DNA from: Bacillus oleivorans
GTDB lineage: Bacteria; Bacillota; Bacilli; Bacillales; JC228
Length of the DNA stretch: 64,000 nucleotides
Assembly: GCF_900207585.1 (NCBI RefSeq)
Contig: NZ_OAOP01000001.1
Location: 248,001-312,000 of the forward strand
Direction: 5' to 3'
Positions 48,586 through 63,870 of this stretch are shown piece after piece (the stretch's first letter is position 1; every line of letters begins with the position of its first letter). The notes under the pieces were generated by a model. It made no database searches. It was not told the origin of the DNA and was given only the letters and a program-made list of their open reading frames with translations. A program made the position numbers and the translations under genes.

Positions 48586-49731
48586 ATGAATCGACCAATT
48601 AAAGTAATGACGATATTTGGGACAAGACCTGAAGCTATTAAGATGGCTCCGCTAGTCCTTGAATTAAAGAAAAGACCGGAGCAATTTGAAACGATTGTAA
48701 CGGTAACCGCGCAGCACCGGGAAATGCTGGATCAGGTTCTTGAGATTTTTGGGATCGAAACAGATTATGACCTGAACATCATGAAGGATCGCCAAACGTT
48801 GGTTGATATCACAACAAGAGGACTTGAGGGTCTGGATCAAATCATGAAAGAAGCCAAGCCAGATATTGTGTTGGCCCACGGTGATACAACCACGACTTTT
48901 ATTTCCGCTCTTGCTGCCTATTACAACCAAATTCCTGTGGGCCATGTGGAAGCAGGTTTGCGGACCTGGAACAAATATTCGCCATACCCTGAAGAAATGA
49001 ATCGTCAGCTAACCGGAGTGATGGCTGATTTGCATTTTGCTCCAACGGAAAAATCAGCTGAGAATCTGCGCAACGAAAATAAGCAAGCGGATTCTATTTT
49101 TATCACGGGTAATACAGCAATCGATGCTTTAAAAACAACCGTTAAAGAAGATTATCACCACGAAATTTTCGATAAGATCGGCTCTGACCGGTTAGTGCTT
49201 ATGACCGCACACCGCCGCGAAAATCTGGGCGAAAACATGAGAAGTATGTTTAAAGCGGTTAAACGAATTGTAGAAAATCACGAAGATGTTCAAGTCGTGT
49301 ACCCGGTTCACTTAAATCCGGCTGTGCGTGAAACGGCCAATGACATCTTAGGAAATGATCCGCGCATTCATTTAATTGAGCCTTTAGACGTAATTGATTT
49401 CCATAACTTCTTATCACGCAGCACCATTATTCTCACAGATTCAGGCGGAATCCAAGAAGAGGCTCCATCACTTGGCAAACCAGTGCTCGTGCTGAGAGAT
49501 ACAACGGAACGTCCGGAAGGAATCGAAGCAGGTACTCTCAAGCTTGCCGGGGTAGAAGAGGATACCATTTACAATCTGGCACATGAACTTTTAACAAACG
49601 AGCAAGAGTACGAAAAAATGTCAAAAGCATCAAATCCATACGGTGACGGCCAAGCCTCTGCACGAATTGCCGAAGCGATCCGTTACTATTTCAAACAAAC
49701 AACAGAAAAGCCGGAATCTTTTAAGGCATAA
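48586..49731 (+). CDS. mnaA: UDP-N-acetylglucosamine 2-epimerase
   Basis: The 381-aa non-hydrolysing epimerase begins MNRPIKVMTIFGTRPEAIKMAPL. Family blocks include HGDTTTTFISALAAYYNQIPVGHVEAGLRT, LMTAHRRENLGENM and LTDSGGIQEEAPSLGKPVLVLRDTTERPE. It makes UDP-ManNAc for wall teichoic acid linkage units or other surface polymers. ATG 48586 is preferred, with GGTGG upstream; GTG 48577 is in frame. The gene is close to upp. Confidence 0.95.
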   Translation: MNRPIKVMTIFGTRPEAIKMAPLVLELKKRPEQFETIVTVTAQHREMLDQVLEIFGIETDYDLNIMKDRQTLVDITTRGLEGLDQIMKEAKPDIVLAHGDTTTTFISALAAYYNQIPVGHVEAGLRTWNKYSPYPEEMNRQLTGVMADLHFAPTEKSAENLRNENKQADSIFITGNTAIDALKTTVKEDYHHEIFDKIGSDRLVLMTAHRRENLGENMRSMFKAVKRIVENHEDVQVVYPVHLNPAVRETANDILGNDPRIHLIEPLDVIDFHNFLSRSTIILTDSGGIQEEAPSLGKPVLVLRDTTERPEGIEAGTLKLAGVEEDTIYNLAHELLTNEQEYEKMSKASNPYGDGQASARIAEAIRYYFKQTTEKPESFKA

Positions 49732-49741
49732 TGGTTTATGG

Positions 49742-49776
49742 GCGAAGACTCGATTTGGGGGTCTTCGCTTTTTTTA
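49742..49776 (+). terminator. Terminator after mnaA
   Basis: GCGAAGAC (49742-49749) pairs with GTCTTCGC (49761-49768), followed by a T tract. Confidence 0.92.
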
Positions 49777-49899
49777 TGGAAAACCATCATTTTTTTGGTC
49801 CTTTTTTAATAGGAGCAAATTTATGATGTAAAATTTGTCTTCTGACCGGAATACACAGCTAAAATTTTATTAGTTTAACAGGTTGTGTGTAAAAAATTA

Positions 49900-49998
49900 A
49901 AATAACGTGCAAAAATCGTATATAACGTGCGAAAAATCGATTTAACGTGCAAAAACATGCGATTATCGTGCAAAAACATGCGATTATCGTGCAAAAGT
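49900..49998 (+). repeat. CGTGCAAAA mini-array of about 20-21 bp units
   Basis: In the 384-bp gap before the protease gene there are five units: AACGTGCAAAAATCG, AACGTGCGAAAAATCGA, AACGTGCAAAAACATGCGAT, ATCGTGCAAAAACATGCGAT and ATCGTGCAAAAG. The last two full units are nearly identical and spacing is 20-21 bp. The core word differs from the GAGTTC arrays but the architecture is the same. The remaining gap shows no gene. Confidence 0.85.
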
Positions 49999-50115
49999 GA
50001 ATTCTCAGGTAACATCCCATCAGTTTGATTTAAAAAAGCATATTCTTTCCAAAATAGGCAAGTCTAATTAAAAGCGATTTTTTTAAATCAATCAGCAAGA
50101 AATAGGGGTGTCCTC

Positions 50116-52368
50116 ATGAAACGGTTTTGGCTATGCTTCATTTTCCTCAATCTATTAGCAGGAAAGCCGGTAATGGGAGTTGAGATTCCGCCATTACCAG
50201 AAGAAAACCAAGACGAAGAGAAAATTGCAATCGTGATATTAGAAAATAAAATGAGCAAAGAAGAAATTGATCATTTTTTACAAAATTACCCTAGTTTACA
50301 GGTTCGGTATTATTTTGCCGAGGCATTGAACGGCTTTTCTGTAAAAGGAAAAGTAAAGGATTTAAACCAATTAGAACAGGTCCAAGCGATATCGCTTGTT
50401 TCAGAGGTTAACCCTTATCGCGCGATGGGGGAAGAGAGCATCTCCCACATAGGCGGAGATGATGTACGTTCTTACTTCGATGCCAAGAATCAGCGTTTGA
50501 CCGGAAAAGGTGTAACAGTTGGCGTTATTGACACAGGAATCGATTACACCCATCCGGACTTAAGAGGCAGCTACCGCGGAGGAAAAGATTTTGTTGATGG
50601 GGACTCGGATCCGATGGAAACCCATAGCAGGCGTGAATTAAATACATTTCACGGAACCCACGTAGCGGGAATCATTGCTGCCAACGGAAAACTTCAGGGA
50701 GTCGCACCAGAAGCGAAAATAGTTGCCTATCGTGCTTTAGGACCAGGTGGATTTGGGACAACAGAGCAAGTGATTGCTGCGATCGAGCAAGCGATTAAAG
50801 ATAAGGTCGACGTCCTTAATTTATCATTGGGAAGCAGTGTAAATGGACCAGATTTACCTGTCAGCCTAGCTTTAAATGAAGCGGTGAAAAAAGGAATTGT
50901 TGCGGTAACCTCCAATGGAAACACAGGCCCAAACCGCTGGACAGTAGGTTCACCAGGAACTGCTTCAAAAGCTATATCGGTAGGGGCTTCTACCCCTCCG
51001 CTAAAAATTCCGGTCCTTACATACGGAACAGAAAAGAAAGAAATCACATTGCAGCCGTTAATCGATTCTGAAAGATGGACAATTGAAAAAACGTATGAAC
51101 TAATTGATGGCGGATTAGGCAAACCAAAAGATTTGGAAGATGCTTTTGGTAAAATTGCTATTATTGAAAGAGGGGAAATCACCTTTACTGAAAAGGTTAA
51201 AAACGCCGAGGAAAAGGGAGCGGAAGGCGTTATCATTTACAACAATACCGACGGCTCCTTTGTCGGAAATCTGGAGGAAGAACTAACGATTCCCGTAGCG
51301 TCGATTTCGAAGAAGGAAGGGAAATCCCTCTTAAAGGCGATGAAGAATGGTGAAAATCTGGGGCACATGTCTTTTAAAGAAGAAGAGGATGTCCTTGCCG
51401 ATTTTAGCTCACGCGGACCGGTTACAGCTACTTGGGATATAAAGCCGGATGTCGTAGCTCCAGGCGTGGCGATCAATAGCACGGTTCCGGAAGGATACTT
51501 ATCTTTACAAGGGACAAGCATGGCAGCACCGCATGTGGCAGGAGCATGTGCCCTATTATTGCAAGCCCATCCGGATTGGACCCCTGAACAAGTAAAGGCA
51601 GCCCTCATGAATACGGCTAAGATTTTAACCAAAAATGACGGGGACAGTTATCATACCTTTGAACAGGGAGCAGGCCGGATACAGCTGCCCGAGGCGATTC
51701 ATACCGAAACCTTAGTTCTGCCGGGTTCACTAGTACTCGGTAAATATACAGACATGAAGGGTCTTGAAACACGATCAGCTCATTTACAAATTCAAAATGT
51801 CGGCGAAAACGATATGACATACAGCTTTTCCGTGCCCGGTCATAGCGACGTCATCCGCTGGCAGCTGCCTCAGTCGTTTGAGTTAAAGCCGGGAGAAGAA
51901 AAAGAAGTATCGATTTCAATGACCTTACTCGAGCCAAATGACGAATCCCTTTATGACGGTTATTTGGAGTTAAACGCCGGCAAGCAGGTCATATCGATTC
52001 CTTATTTGTTTGTCGTGAATGAACCAGATTATCCGCGGGTGATGGGATTTTCCATCAGCCCTGGTGATCAACCAAATGTTTGGAAATATGAAATGTACCT
52101 GCCAGGCGGTGCCGATGAAATGGGAATCGCTTTATATGACCCGGACACATTGAAGTTCGAAGGCTTTTTAGACTGGAAAAGAAACGTCCATAAAGGAATG
52201 GTTAGCCGAGAGCTTCCTCTTAATCAATTGCCAAAGGGCTATTTTAAAGCAGTGGTGTTTGCTAAGAAAAGCGGCAAGCAGGACATCGTGGAAAGGGACA
52301 TTTATATTCCGGTTCCGGGGGATCGGCGGATAGGGAGTAATTCTTTGGCACCGAGGATGGTGGAGTGA
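50116..52368 (+). CDS. Subtilisin-like serine protease (Vpr-type, S8)
   Basis: The 750-aa secreted protease has an N-terminal signal (FWLCFIFLNLLAGKPVMG) and an I9-type propeptide (residues about 35-100). The catalytic triad is Asp139 (VGVIDTGIDYTHPDL), His179 (HGTHVAG) and Ser468 (GTSMAAPHVAG). A PA domain is inserted between His and Ser (about residues 310-420, FTEKVKNAEEKGAEGVIIYN). A C-terminal beta-rich region (about 525-750) follows without a sorting signal. This layout matches the Bacillus minor extracellular protease Vpr. It degrades external protein. It is absent from this place in B. subtilis and lies between a mini-array and array 5. Confidence 0.93.
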   Translation: MKRFWLCFIFLNLLAGKPVMGVEIPPLPEENQDEEKIAIVILENKMSKEEIDHFLQNYPSLQVRYYFAEALNGFSVKGKVKDLNQLEQVQAISLVSEVNPYRAMGEESISHIGGDDVRSYFDAKNQRLTGKGVTVGVIDTGIDYTHPDLRGSYRGGKDFVDGDSDPMETHSRRELNTFHGTHVAGIIAANGKLQGVAPEAKIVAYRALGPGGFGTTEQVIAAIEQAIKDKVDVLNLSLGSSVNGPDLPVSLALNEAVKKGIVAVTSNGNTGPNRWTVGSPGTASKAISVGASTPPLKIPVLTYGTEKKEITLQPLIDSERWTIEKTYELIDGGLGKPKDLEDAFGKIAIIERGEITFTEKVKNAEEKGAEGVIIYNNTDGSFVGNLEEELTIPVASISKKEGKSLLKAMKNGENLGHMSFKEEEDVLADFSSRGPVTATWDIKPDVVAPGVAINSTVPEGYLSLQGTSMAAPHVAGACALLLQAHPDWTPEQVKAALMNTAKILTKNDGDSYHTFEQGAGRIQLPEAIHTETLVLPGSLVLGKYTDMKGLETRSAHLQIQNVGENDMTYSFSVPGHSDVIRWQLPQSFELKPGEEKEVSISMTLLEPNDESLYDGYLELNAGKQVISIPYLFVVNEPDYPRVMGFSISPGDQPNVWKYEMYLPGGADEMGIALYDPDTLKFEGFLDWKRNVHKGMVSRELPLNQLPKGYFKAVVFAKKSGKQDIVERDIYIPVPGDRRIGSNSLAPRMVE

Positions 52369-52394
52369 ATGTGTTCGGTTGCCTGGGAATAGGT

Positions 52395-52800
52395 TAATGG
52401 TGGTGGGTTCTGATAAAAGGCGGGTGAGTTCGGAAAAAATGGGTGTGAGTTCCGAAAAACGGGGTGCGTGTTCCGATAACCTAGGACTGTGTTCCGAAAA
52501 ACGGGGTGCGCGTTCCGATAACAGAGGGCTGAGTTCCGAAAAACGAAGTGTGTGTTCCAATACCGATGTCTGAGTTCCAATAAAAGAGATGCGCGTTCTG
52601 ATAAAAGAGTTCTAAGTTCGGTAAACACGGATCCGAGTTCGGTAACAAGGATCCGAGTTAGGTAAAATGGAATCTGAGTTCGGTAAACGGGTTCTAAGTC
52701 CGGAAAAATGGAATCCAAGTTCGGTTAAACCGGGTCTGAGTTTGGTTAACTGATCTTGAGTTCTGTAAACCGAGTACTAGTTCGGTAAAACTGGTACTGT
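52395..52800 (+). repeat. Intergenic repeat array 5 (bipartite, reversed order)
   Basis: It begins about 25 bp after the protease stop. The first section (to about 52600) uses GAGTTCCGAAAAACGGGGTG and CGTTCCGATAAC words, with many GTGTTCC and GCGTTCC variants. The second (52605-52800) uses GAGTTCGGTAAACACGGATCC words. The order of the two halves is opposite to arrays 2 to 4. Unit spacing is again about 20-21 bp. Repetitive open frames on the minus strand (SELTPIFSE type) are by-products. Confidence 0.92.
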
Positions 52801-52941
52801 GATGAGAAAAACGGATCAAATTTTATAAAATACCAGCTAAAAAGCAAGCAAACCGAGATAAAAGGCACTATCCGAGGTCCGACGTACCCATCAGATCCTC
52901 ATCCCGCCACACCTCCTGCCCTAGTCCTTTCTTCCTCTTTT

Positions 52942-53046
52942 TTCGACAAAATACTCCTTTATCAAAAAACACCGAAAAGTATGAAAAGTCTGCACCATAT
53001 CTGAATTTATGATCATTTTGTGAACATCCCGAAAGTACATGTTCAC
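52942..53046. promoter_or_regulatory. Possible regulatory sites upstream of the atp operon
   Basis: A Spo0A-box word TTCGACAAA lies at 52942-52950. A perfect 8-bp inverted repeat GTGAACAT (53020-53027) and ATGTTCAC (53039-53046) lies 17 bp before the promoter -35. The latter looks like an operator or a hairpin. Between 52801 and 53189 I see no gene. Confidence 0.45.
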
Positions 53047-53062
53047 TTTCTCACGATATCAA

Positions 53063-53091
53063 TTGACATTACCAAACCCCTATTGTATGCT
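53063..53091 (+). promoter_or_regulatory. Promoter of the atp operon
   Basis: TTGACA (53063-53068) and TATGCT (53086-53091) are 17 bp apart. The position, about 100 bp before the first gene, fits the operon promoter. Confidence 0.65.
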
Positions 53092-53189
53092 AATCATTGG
53101 TATAGAATGATAAGGTTTTCAAAACCCCGTTTATACTAGAAATCTGTATGATTTACCACCGTAAACACTCCATTTAAGAGGTCAGTTCC

Positions 53190-53411
53190 ATGAAGAAGAA
53201 TGACCACCATCCATTTCGCGCTATGGCTCTTATGTCGGCCATACTCTCACAGTTAGTAGGCTGCATTCTTATTGGAATATTTGGAGGCAGATGGGTAGAC
53301 AAGGCCATTGGCACAGAGCCGTTGTTCCTTATTATTGGACTGCTTTTGGGGTTAACCGCGGGGATTTACAGCATGCTACATTTGCTTCGCCATTTTAATT
53401 CGGGAGATTAG
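53190..53411 (+). CDS. atpZ: AtpZ/AtpI family protein (first gene of the atp operon)
   Basis: The 73-aa protein has two membrane helices (MALMSAILSQLVGCILIGIFGG and FLIIGLLLGLTAGIYSMLHLL) separated by RWVDKAIGTEP. This is the small AtpZ pattern, with the G-G-x-W-x-D motif, seen before atpI in many Bacillaceae. It has been proposed to aid Mg or Ca handling or Fo assembly together with AtpI. AGAGGTCAG lies upstream. It is followed 6 bp later by atpI. Confidence 0.88.
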   Translation: MKKNDHHPFRAMALMSAILSQLVGCILIGIFGGRWVDKAIGTEPLFLIIGLLLGLTAGIYSMLHLLRHFNSGD

Positions 53412-53417
53412 AGTGTA

Positions 53418-54534
<1,117 letters not shown>

Positions 54535-54555
54535 TATATTTTTTATTAGAAATAA

Positions 54556-54807
<252 letters not shown>

Positions 54808-54825
54808 ATAAGACTTTAAATTCAA

Positions 54826-54862
54826 AATGGCGAAGATCATTCGAATGAGTTCCTTCGCCATT
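54826..54862 (+). promoter_or_regulatory. Stem-loop between atpE and atpF
   Basis: AATGGCGAAG (54826-54835) pairs perfectly with CTTCGCCATT (54853-54862) over 10 bp. Only TCCTTTATG follows, so it is not a full terminator. It may partly terminate or protect the atpE mRNA to raise subunit c output. Confidence 0.7.
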
Positions 54863-54967
54863 CCTTTATGTAGATGTACTTGAATCAACGATACAGGGAA
54901 ACGGGAAGCGTGAAGAAAAACTTTTATTCGCTGTTTTTCGTTACTCATTCATTGAAGAACCTAATAG

Positions 54968-56034
<1,067 letters not shown>

Positions 56035-56046
56035 TAAATGTAATAA

Positions 56047-57567
<1,521 letters not shown>

Positions 57568-57594
57568 TGGATGGGCACAAGTAAAGGGTGGTGA

Positions 57595-58458
<864 letters not shown>

Positions 58459-58576
58459 AAGGACCTAAAAAAATGAAAGTGCGCACATAGAGAAGCCTCG
58501 GAAAATGCCTTAAAATGCAATCTGTCTGACAGAAATTTGGCGGGCAATGCCGGGGCACCTGCGCTTTTCGTACTAG

Positions 58577-60010
<1,434 letters not shown>

Positions 60011-60030
60011 TACACCAGCAAGGAGGATAA

Positions 60031-60441
<411 letters not shown>

Positions 60442-60446
60442 TGAAG

Positions 60447-60488
60447 AACCTTAAGAATGCTGCAGGTTAGCGTTCTTAAGGTTTTTTT
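60447..60488 (+). terminator. Terminator of the atp operon
   Basis: ACCTTAAGAA (60447-60456) pairs with TTCTTAAGGT (60472-60481), followed by TTTTTTG. Confidence 0.93.
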
Positions 60489-60954
60489 GTGTTAAAACTA
60501 AGGCCGATGAAGGACATAGTAGCGAGAATAAATGGAGAGAGTGTCTATCATGGGGTCGATGAAGGTAAAATTTTTAATTCTCCGAAATCAAAAAAACCAC
60601 TCCCCAACACAGACCTACAGCCAATACACTAAATAGATTTCCTCCTCATTTTTCACCCACAAAAATGGAATGTTACCCCGGCTTGGACAATATAGTATAA
60701 GAGTAAGAGACAGGCACCATGTTGTAACAAAAATGTAACCTTTATTTTCATAAAAATGCATGAAAATACAAGGAAGATTTTCCTAATTCCTGTAATTAAA
60801 TCCAATAGTATAGGTCCTTTTGACTGTTTCTGTTAAAGATTTTGTATTATTTTGTAAGATATATAGAAATTTTGTCGAAGATAGATTAATATTGTAAAGT
60901 ATGCATTTGTGTTACAAAAATATTTCAAAACTAAGATAAAAAGGAGGGCCTCCT
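60489..60954. other. Intergenic region upstream of the unknown membrane protein operon
   Basis: A perfect 9-bp inverted repeat TATTTTCAT (60743-60751) and ATGAAAATA (60760-60768) lies in an AT-rich stretch. TTTGTCGAA (60871-60879) is an exact Spo0A-box word about 75 bp before the start codon. A GACAGGCACC phrase near 60710 recalls dispersed Bacillus repeats. No gene is seen. Confidence 0.5.
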
Positions 60955-62640
60955 ATGAATAATGAGAATCAGGGGAGACAAGAAATGGCTGCTGGATTAG
61001 AAACAGCACCTAGAAAAGCAGGGTCGAAGAAATGGATGATTTCATCCATTGTGGCTGCAGTAGTATTAGTTTCTGCCATTGTCGTATATGGATTTATGTC
61101 CAGTAAGACACCAAAGGAAGCCTATTTGCAAGCAGAGTATAATTCATTTGTTCAAGCTCAAGAAACTTTCGAAACAAATTATGGAGATCTAATTGAACTT
61201 CAAGAAAAAATGGAAAAGGAAGCGTATACGTCCGAACTAGATATTAGCGGTAACTTTGACGTTCAATTAGAAACCCCAGATCCAACTTTAATGATGGTTC
61301 AAGGTTTACTAGAGCAAATCAATATTTCAGTAGATACACAGTCTGATGTAAAAAATGAACAAAACTATGTAAAGCTTGGAGTAGAGCTTCAAGGAACTAC
61401 AGTTGCTGATGCAGAAGTTATCCAATCTGGAGATCAGCTCGGTGTAAGAGTTCCATTAGCATACAGCGATTTCTTATACTTAGATACAACTCAATTTGGG
61501 GAATTTATGCGCAGCGTAGACCCTTATTATGTTGGTCCAGAAACATTAAACTTAGACACTATTAAACTAAGTGATCTTAAGCTTTCTGAAGATGAAAAAG
61601 CAGCACTCAAAGAAACATACGGAAAACTTTTAATTGACCAATTAGCAGAAGAAAACTTCACACGTGAAGATGGCGTATCTGCAGATATTAACGGTGTCAG
61701 TGTAAAAGCGGATAAAATTGAACTAACCCTTTCTGAAAGTGAAGTTAAATCACTTCTGAAAGCATTCCTAACAACAGCTGCTGAAGATAAAAAATTACAA
61801 GATATCATTGCAAAACGTTATGAATTGATTGTTGAAACAGCTCAGCTGGAAGCTGATCCAACGATTACGGTTTTATCTCCAGAGGATTTAAAAGCTGAAT
61901 TAGTGGCTGGATTAGAAGAAGCAGCAAACAATGTAGATCAATTAGTGCTTGAATCAGGTATTAAATCAACGATTTGGGTAAACTCTGATGAACAAATCGT
62001 TCAAAGAGAAATCATGTTTGAAGCAGTGGGTGTTGAACCTGTAGAGGTTGTTATATCAACATATAATCTTGAAAATGACGGAAAACAAATGAAAGAATTT
62101 AAACTCAATGTAAGTGGATCAGAAGATACAAACGCCACCTTAACAGTCTCTTCTGAAACAGAAGGCGAAGGCGCTGACCGTAAGACAAGTACGGACATTA
62201 CGGCATACTTTAAAGAATTCGGAGAAGAAGTCCTAAATGTAGTCTTTACCATTGATTCAACATATTCGGCTGGCGAAGGAAACGAAGTGAAAAGTGTTCA
62301 CGACTTCAACTTGGATCTTGGAGAGGCTCTTCTTGCTCAATCAGGCGGCTTCTACTTGAATGGTACAGTTGAAGATACGACTGATATTAATTTAGATGAA
62401 GACTATGCGAACCAAACATCGAACTTCACAATTAATGTAGGAGACGATTACCAAGGCGGAACAATTGAATTAAAACTAGATTCCAAAACTGAATTCAAAG
62501 CGATCGATATTCCAAGCTTAGAAGGCGGAGTGAACGTAACTGAGCTTTCAGAACAAGAGCTTATGAGTTTAGCAGAAGAAATCATGTACAACCTAGAAAA
62601 CGCAGTCTACGGATTAATGGGACAATTTGGCGCATTCTAA
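60955..62640 (+). CDS. Large membrane-anchored extracellular protein of unknown function
   Basis: The 561-aa protein has a short cytoplasmic head, one membrane helix (MISSIVAAVVLVSAIVVYGFM, residues about 28-48) and a long, acidic, beta-rich outer part with repeated ELDISGNFDVQLE, GDQLGVRVPLAYSDFLYLDT and SLSEDEKAAL-like blocks. It resembles the DUF6583-like proteins, a weak recognition. There are no cysteines in the outer part, and Asp/Glu residues dominate. It is transcribed with the ABC permease gene 21 bp downstream, so it may be an accessory or ligand-sensing part of that transporter. AAGGAGGG precedes the ATG. Confidence 0.8.
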   Translation: MNNENQGRQEMAAGLETAPRKAGSKKWMISSIVAAVVLVSAIVVYGFMSSKTPKEAYLQAEYNSFVQAQETFETNYGDLIELQEKMEKEAYTSELDISGNFDVQLETPDPTLMMVQGLLEQINISVDTQSDVKNEQNYVKLGVELQGTTVADAEVIQSGDQLGVRVPLAYSDFLYLDTTQFGEFMRSVDPYYVGPETLNLDTIKLSDLKLSEDEKAALKETYGKLLIDQLAEENFTREDGVSADINGVSVKADKIELTLSESEVKSLLKAFLTTAAEDKKLQDIIAKRYELIVETAQLEADPTITVLSPEDLKAELVAGLEEAANNVDQLVLESGIKSTIWVNSDEQIVQREIMFEAVGVEPVEVVISTYNLENDGKQMKEFKLNVSGSEDTNATLTVSSETEGEGADRKTSTDITAYFKEFGEEVLNVVFTIDSTYSAGEGNEVKSVHDFNLDLGEALLAQSGGFYLNGTVEDTTDINLDEDYANQTSNFTINVGDDYQGGTIELKLDSKTEFKAIDIPSLEGGVNVTELSEQELMSLAEEIMYNLENAVYGLMGQFGAF

Positions 62641-62661
62641 TTCCGAATGTAGGTGTAAACC

Positions 62662-63870
62662 ATGGGGAAAATTAAGGCCCTATTAAACTTGCAATTTAAA
62701 ACGGTGATCAAACAATGGAAGCTGCTTTTAGCAAGCTTCCTTGTTCCTATTCTGGTCGTAACCGGGCTCTCCTTTATTGTCGTATCCCTTTTTGAACCAG
62801 AAACGAGGGAACCATTTAAGGTTGCCATTGCAGACAATGAGGACAGTATGGAAACCGGGTATATTATTCAGCATCTGACTCAGGCTGAACACATGAAATC
62901 GATGCTGTCAGTTATCGAAACAACGGAAGAGAATGCTTTTCAGCTTCTTGAACAAGACGAAATAGCGGCTGTCATGGTCATCCCCGATCAGTTTAGTAAG
63001 GATATTGCGAGAGGAAAAAATACACCAGTAAAGGTCGTTGGGAACTCCCAGCGGCCTTTCCAATCTCAAATTGTCCGTCATTTTATGGAAAGTTCCGCTG
63101 ATTTTGTATCAGCTGCCCAAAGTGGCGTTAACACCGTTGATGCATTTCTTCGCGAGGCGAATGCTTCAAAAGATACGATTAGGCAAGCCTTTCAGACAAG
63201 CGTTGTAGATTTTAGTTTTCACGCCCTCGGCAGAAATGAGGTTTACGAAGATATCGTAATTGATGAATTACACACGACAGATATAAAACAATACTACTTA
63301 GGCTCAGGATTAATTGGAATTGTCATGATATGGGCCTTCTTTTCCCTATGGCTGACGAGAGGATCAATGGAGAATACGGTTCTCCGCCGTTTAGTCGTTT
63401 CCGGTGTTTCGACAAGACACCGATTTACAGCAAGACTCATTTCCACTTTGATGATCGTTTTATTTCAAATCATCCTGCTGTCACCATTAATATGGCAGTT
63501 AGATTTTATTAATCAGCCAATTCCGCTAATCCTTTATTTATCACTCATGGGATTCATGTTCATCACTTGTTTCCTTTTAATCGAAACAATCACGATGAAC
63601 GAGAAGCCGATGCTTATCGTTAGTACGGTCATCCTATTAATCTTTTTACTGCTTGGAGGGCATATCCTCCCGACCGTATACCTGCCAGCCTGGTTTGAGA
63701 CAGTATCTGCTTTTATACCAAACTACTGGGCAATGGATGGGTACTCTCTCCTTGTTTCAGAGCAGGACGGATTACTGAAGGTTTTCCTCTATGCGGGATG
63801 TTTTATCATCGTCTTTTGGCTAGTCGCCTATCTGTTTGAAAAGATGAGAGTTAGGAGGGTGATCACATGA
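62662..63870 (+). CDS. ABC-2 type transporter permease
   Basis: The 402-aa permease has an N-terminal helix (LLLASFLVPILVVTGLSFIVVSLF), a large external loop (residues about 50-210, YhgE/ABC-2 membrane type) and five to six C-terminal helices (IVMIWAFFSLWLT through IIVFWLVAYLFEKM). The family exports lipids, drugs or peptides with a separate ATPase. No ATPase gene is visible before the window end. It overlaps the following gene by ATGA, implying a heteromeric pair of permeases. Confidence 0.88.
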   Translation: MGKIKALLNLQFKTVIKQWKLLLASFLVPILVVTGLSFIVVSLFEPETREPFKVAIADNEDSMETGYIIQHLTQAEHMKSMLSVIETTEENAFQLLEQDEIAAVMVIPDQFSKDIARGKNTPVKVVGNSQRPFQSQIVRHFMESSADFVSAAQSGVNTVDAFLREANASKDTIRQAFQTSVVDFSFHALGRNEVYEDIVIDELHTTDIKQYYLGSGLIGIVMIWAFFSLWLTRGSMENTVLRRLVVSGVSTRHRFTARLISTLMIVLFQIILLSPLIWQLDFINQPIPLILYLSLMGFMFITCFLLIETITMNEKPMLIVSTVILLIFLLLGGHILPTVYLPAWFETVSAFIPNYWAMDGYSLLVSEQDGLLKVFLYAGCFIIVFWLVAYLFEKMRVRRVIT

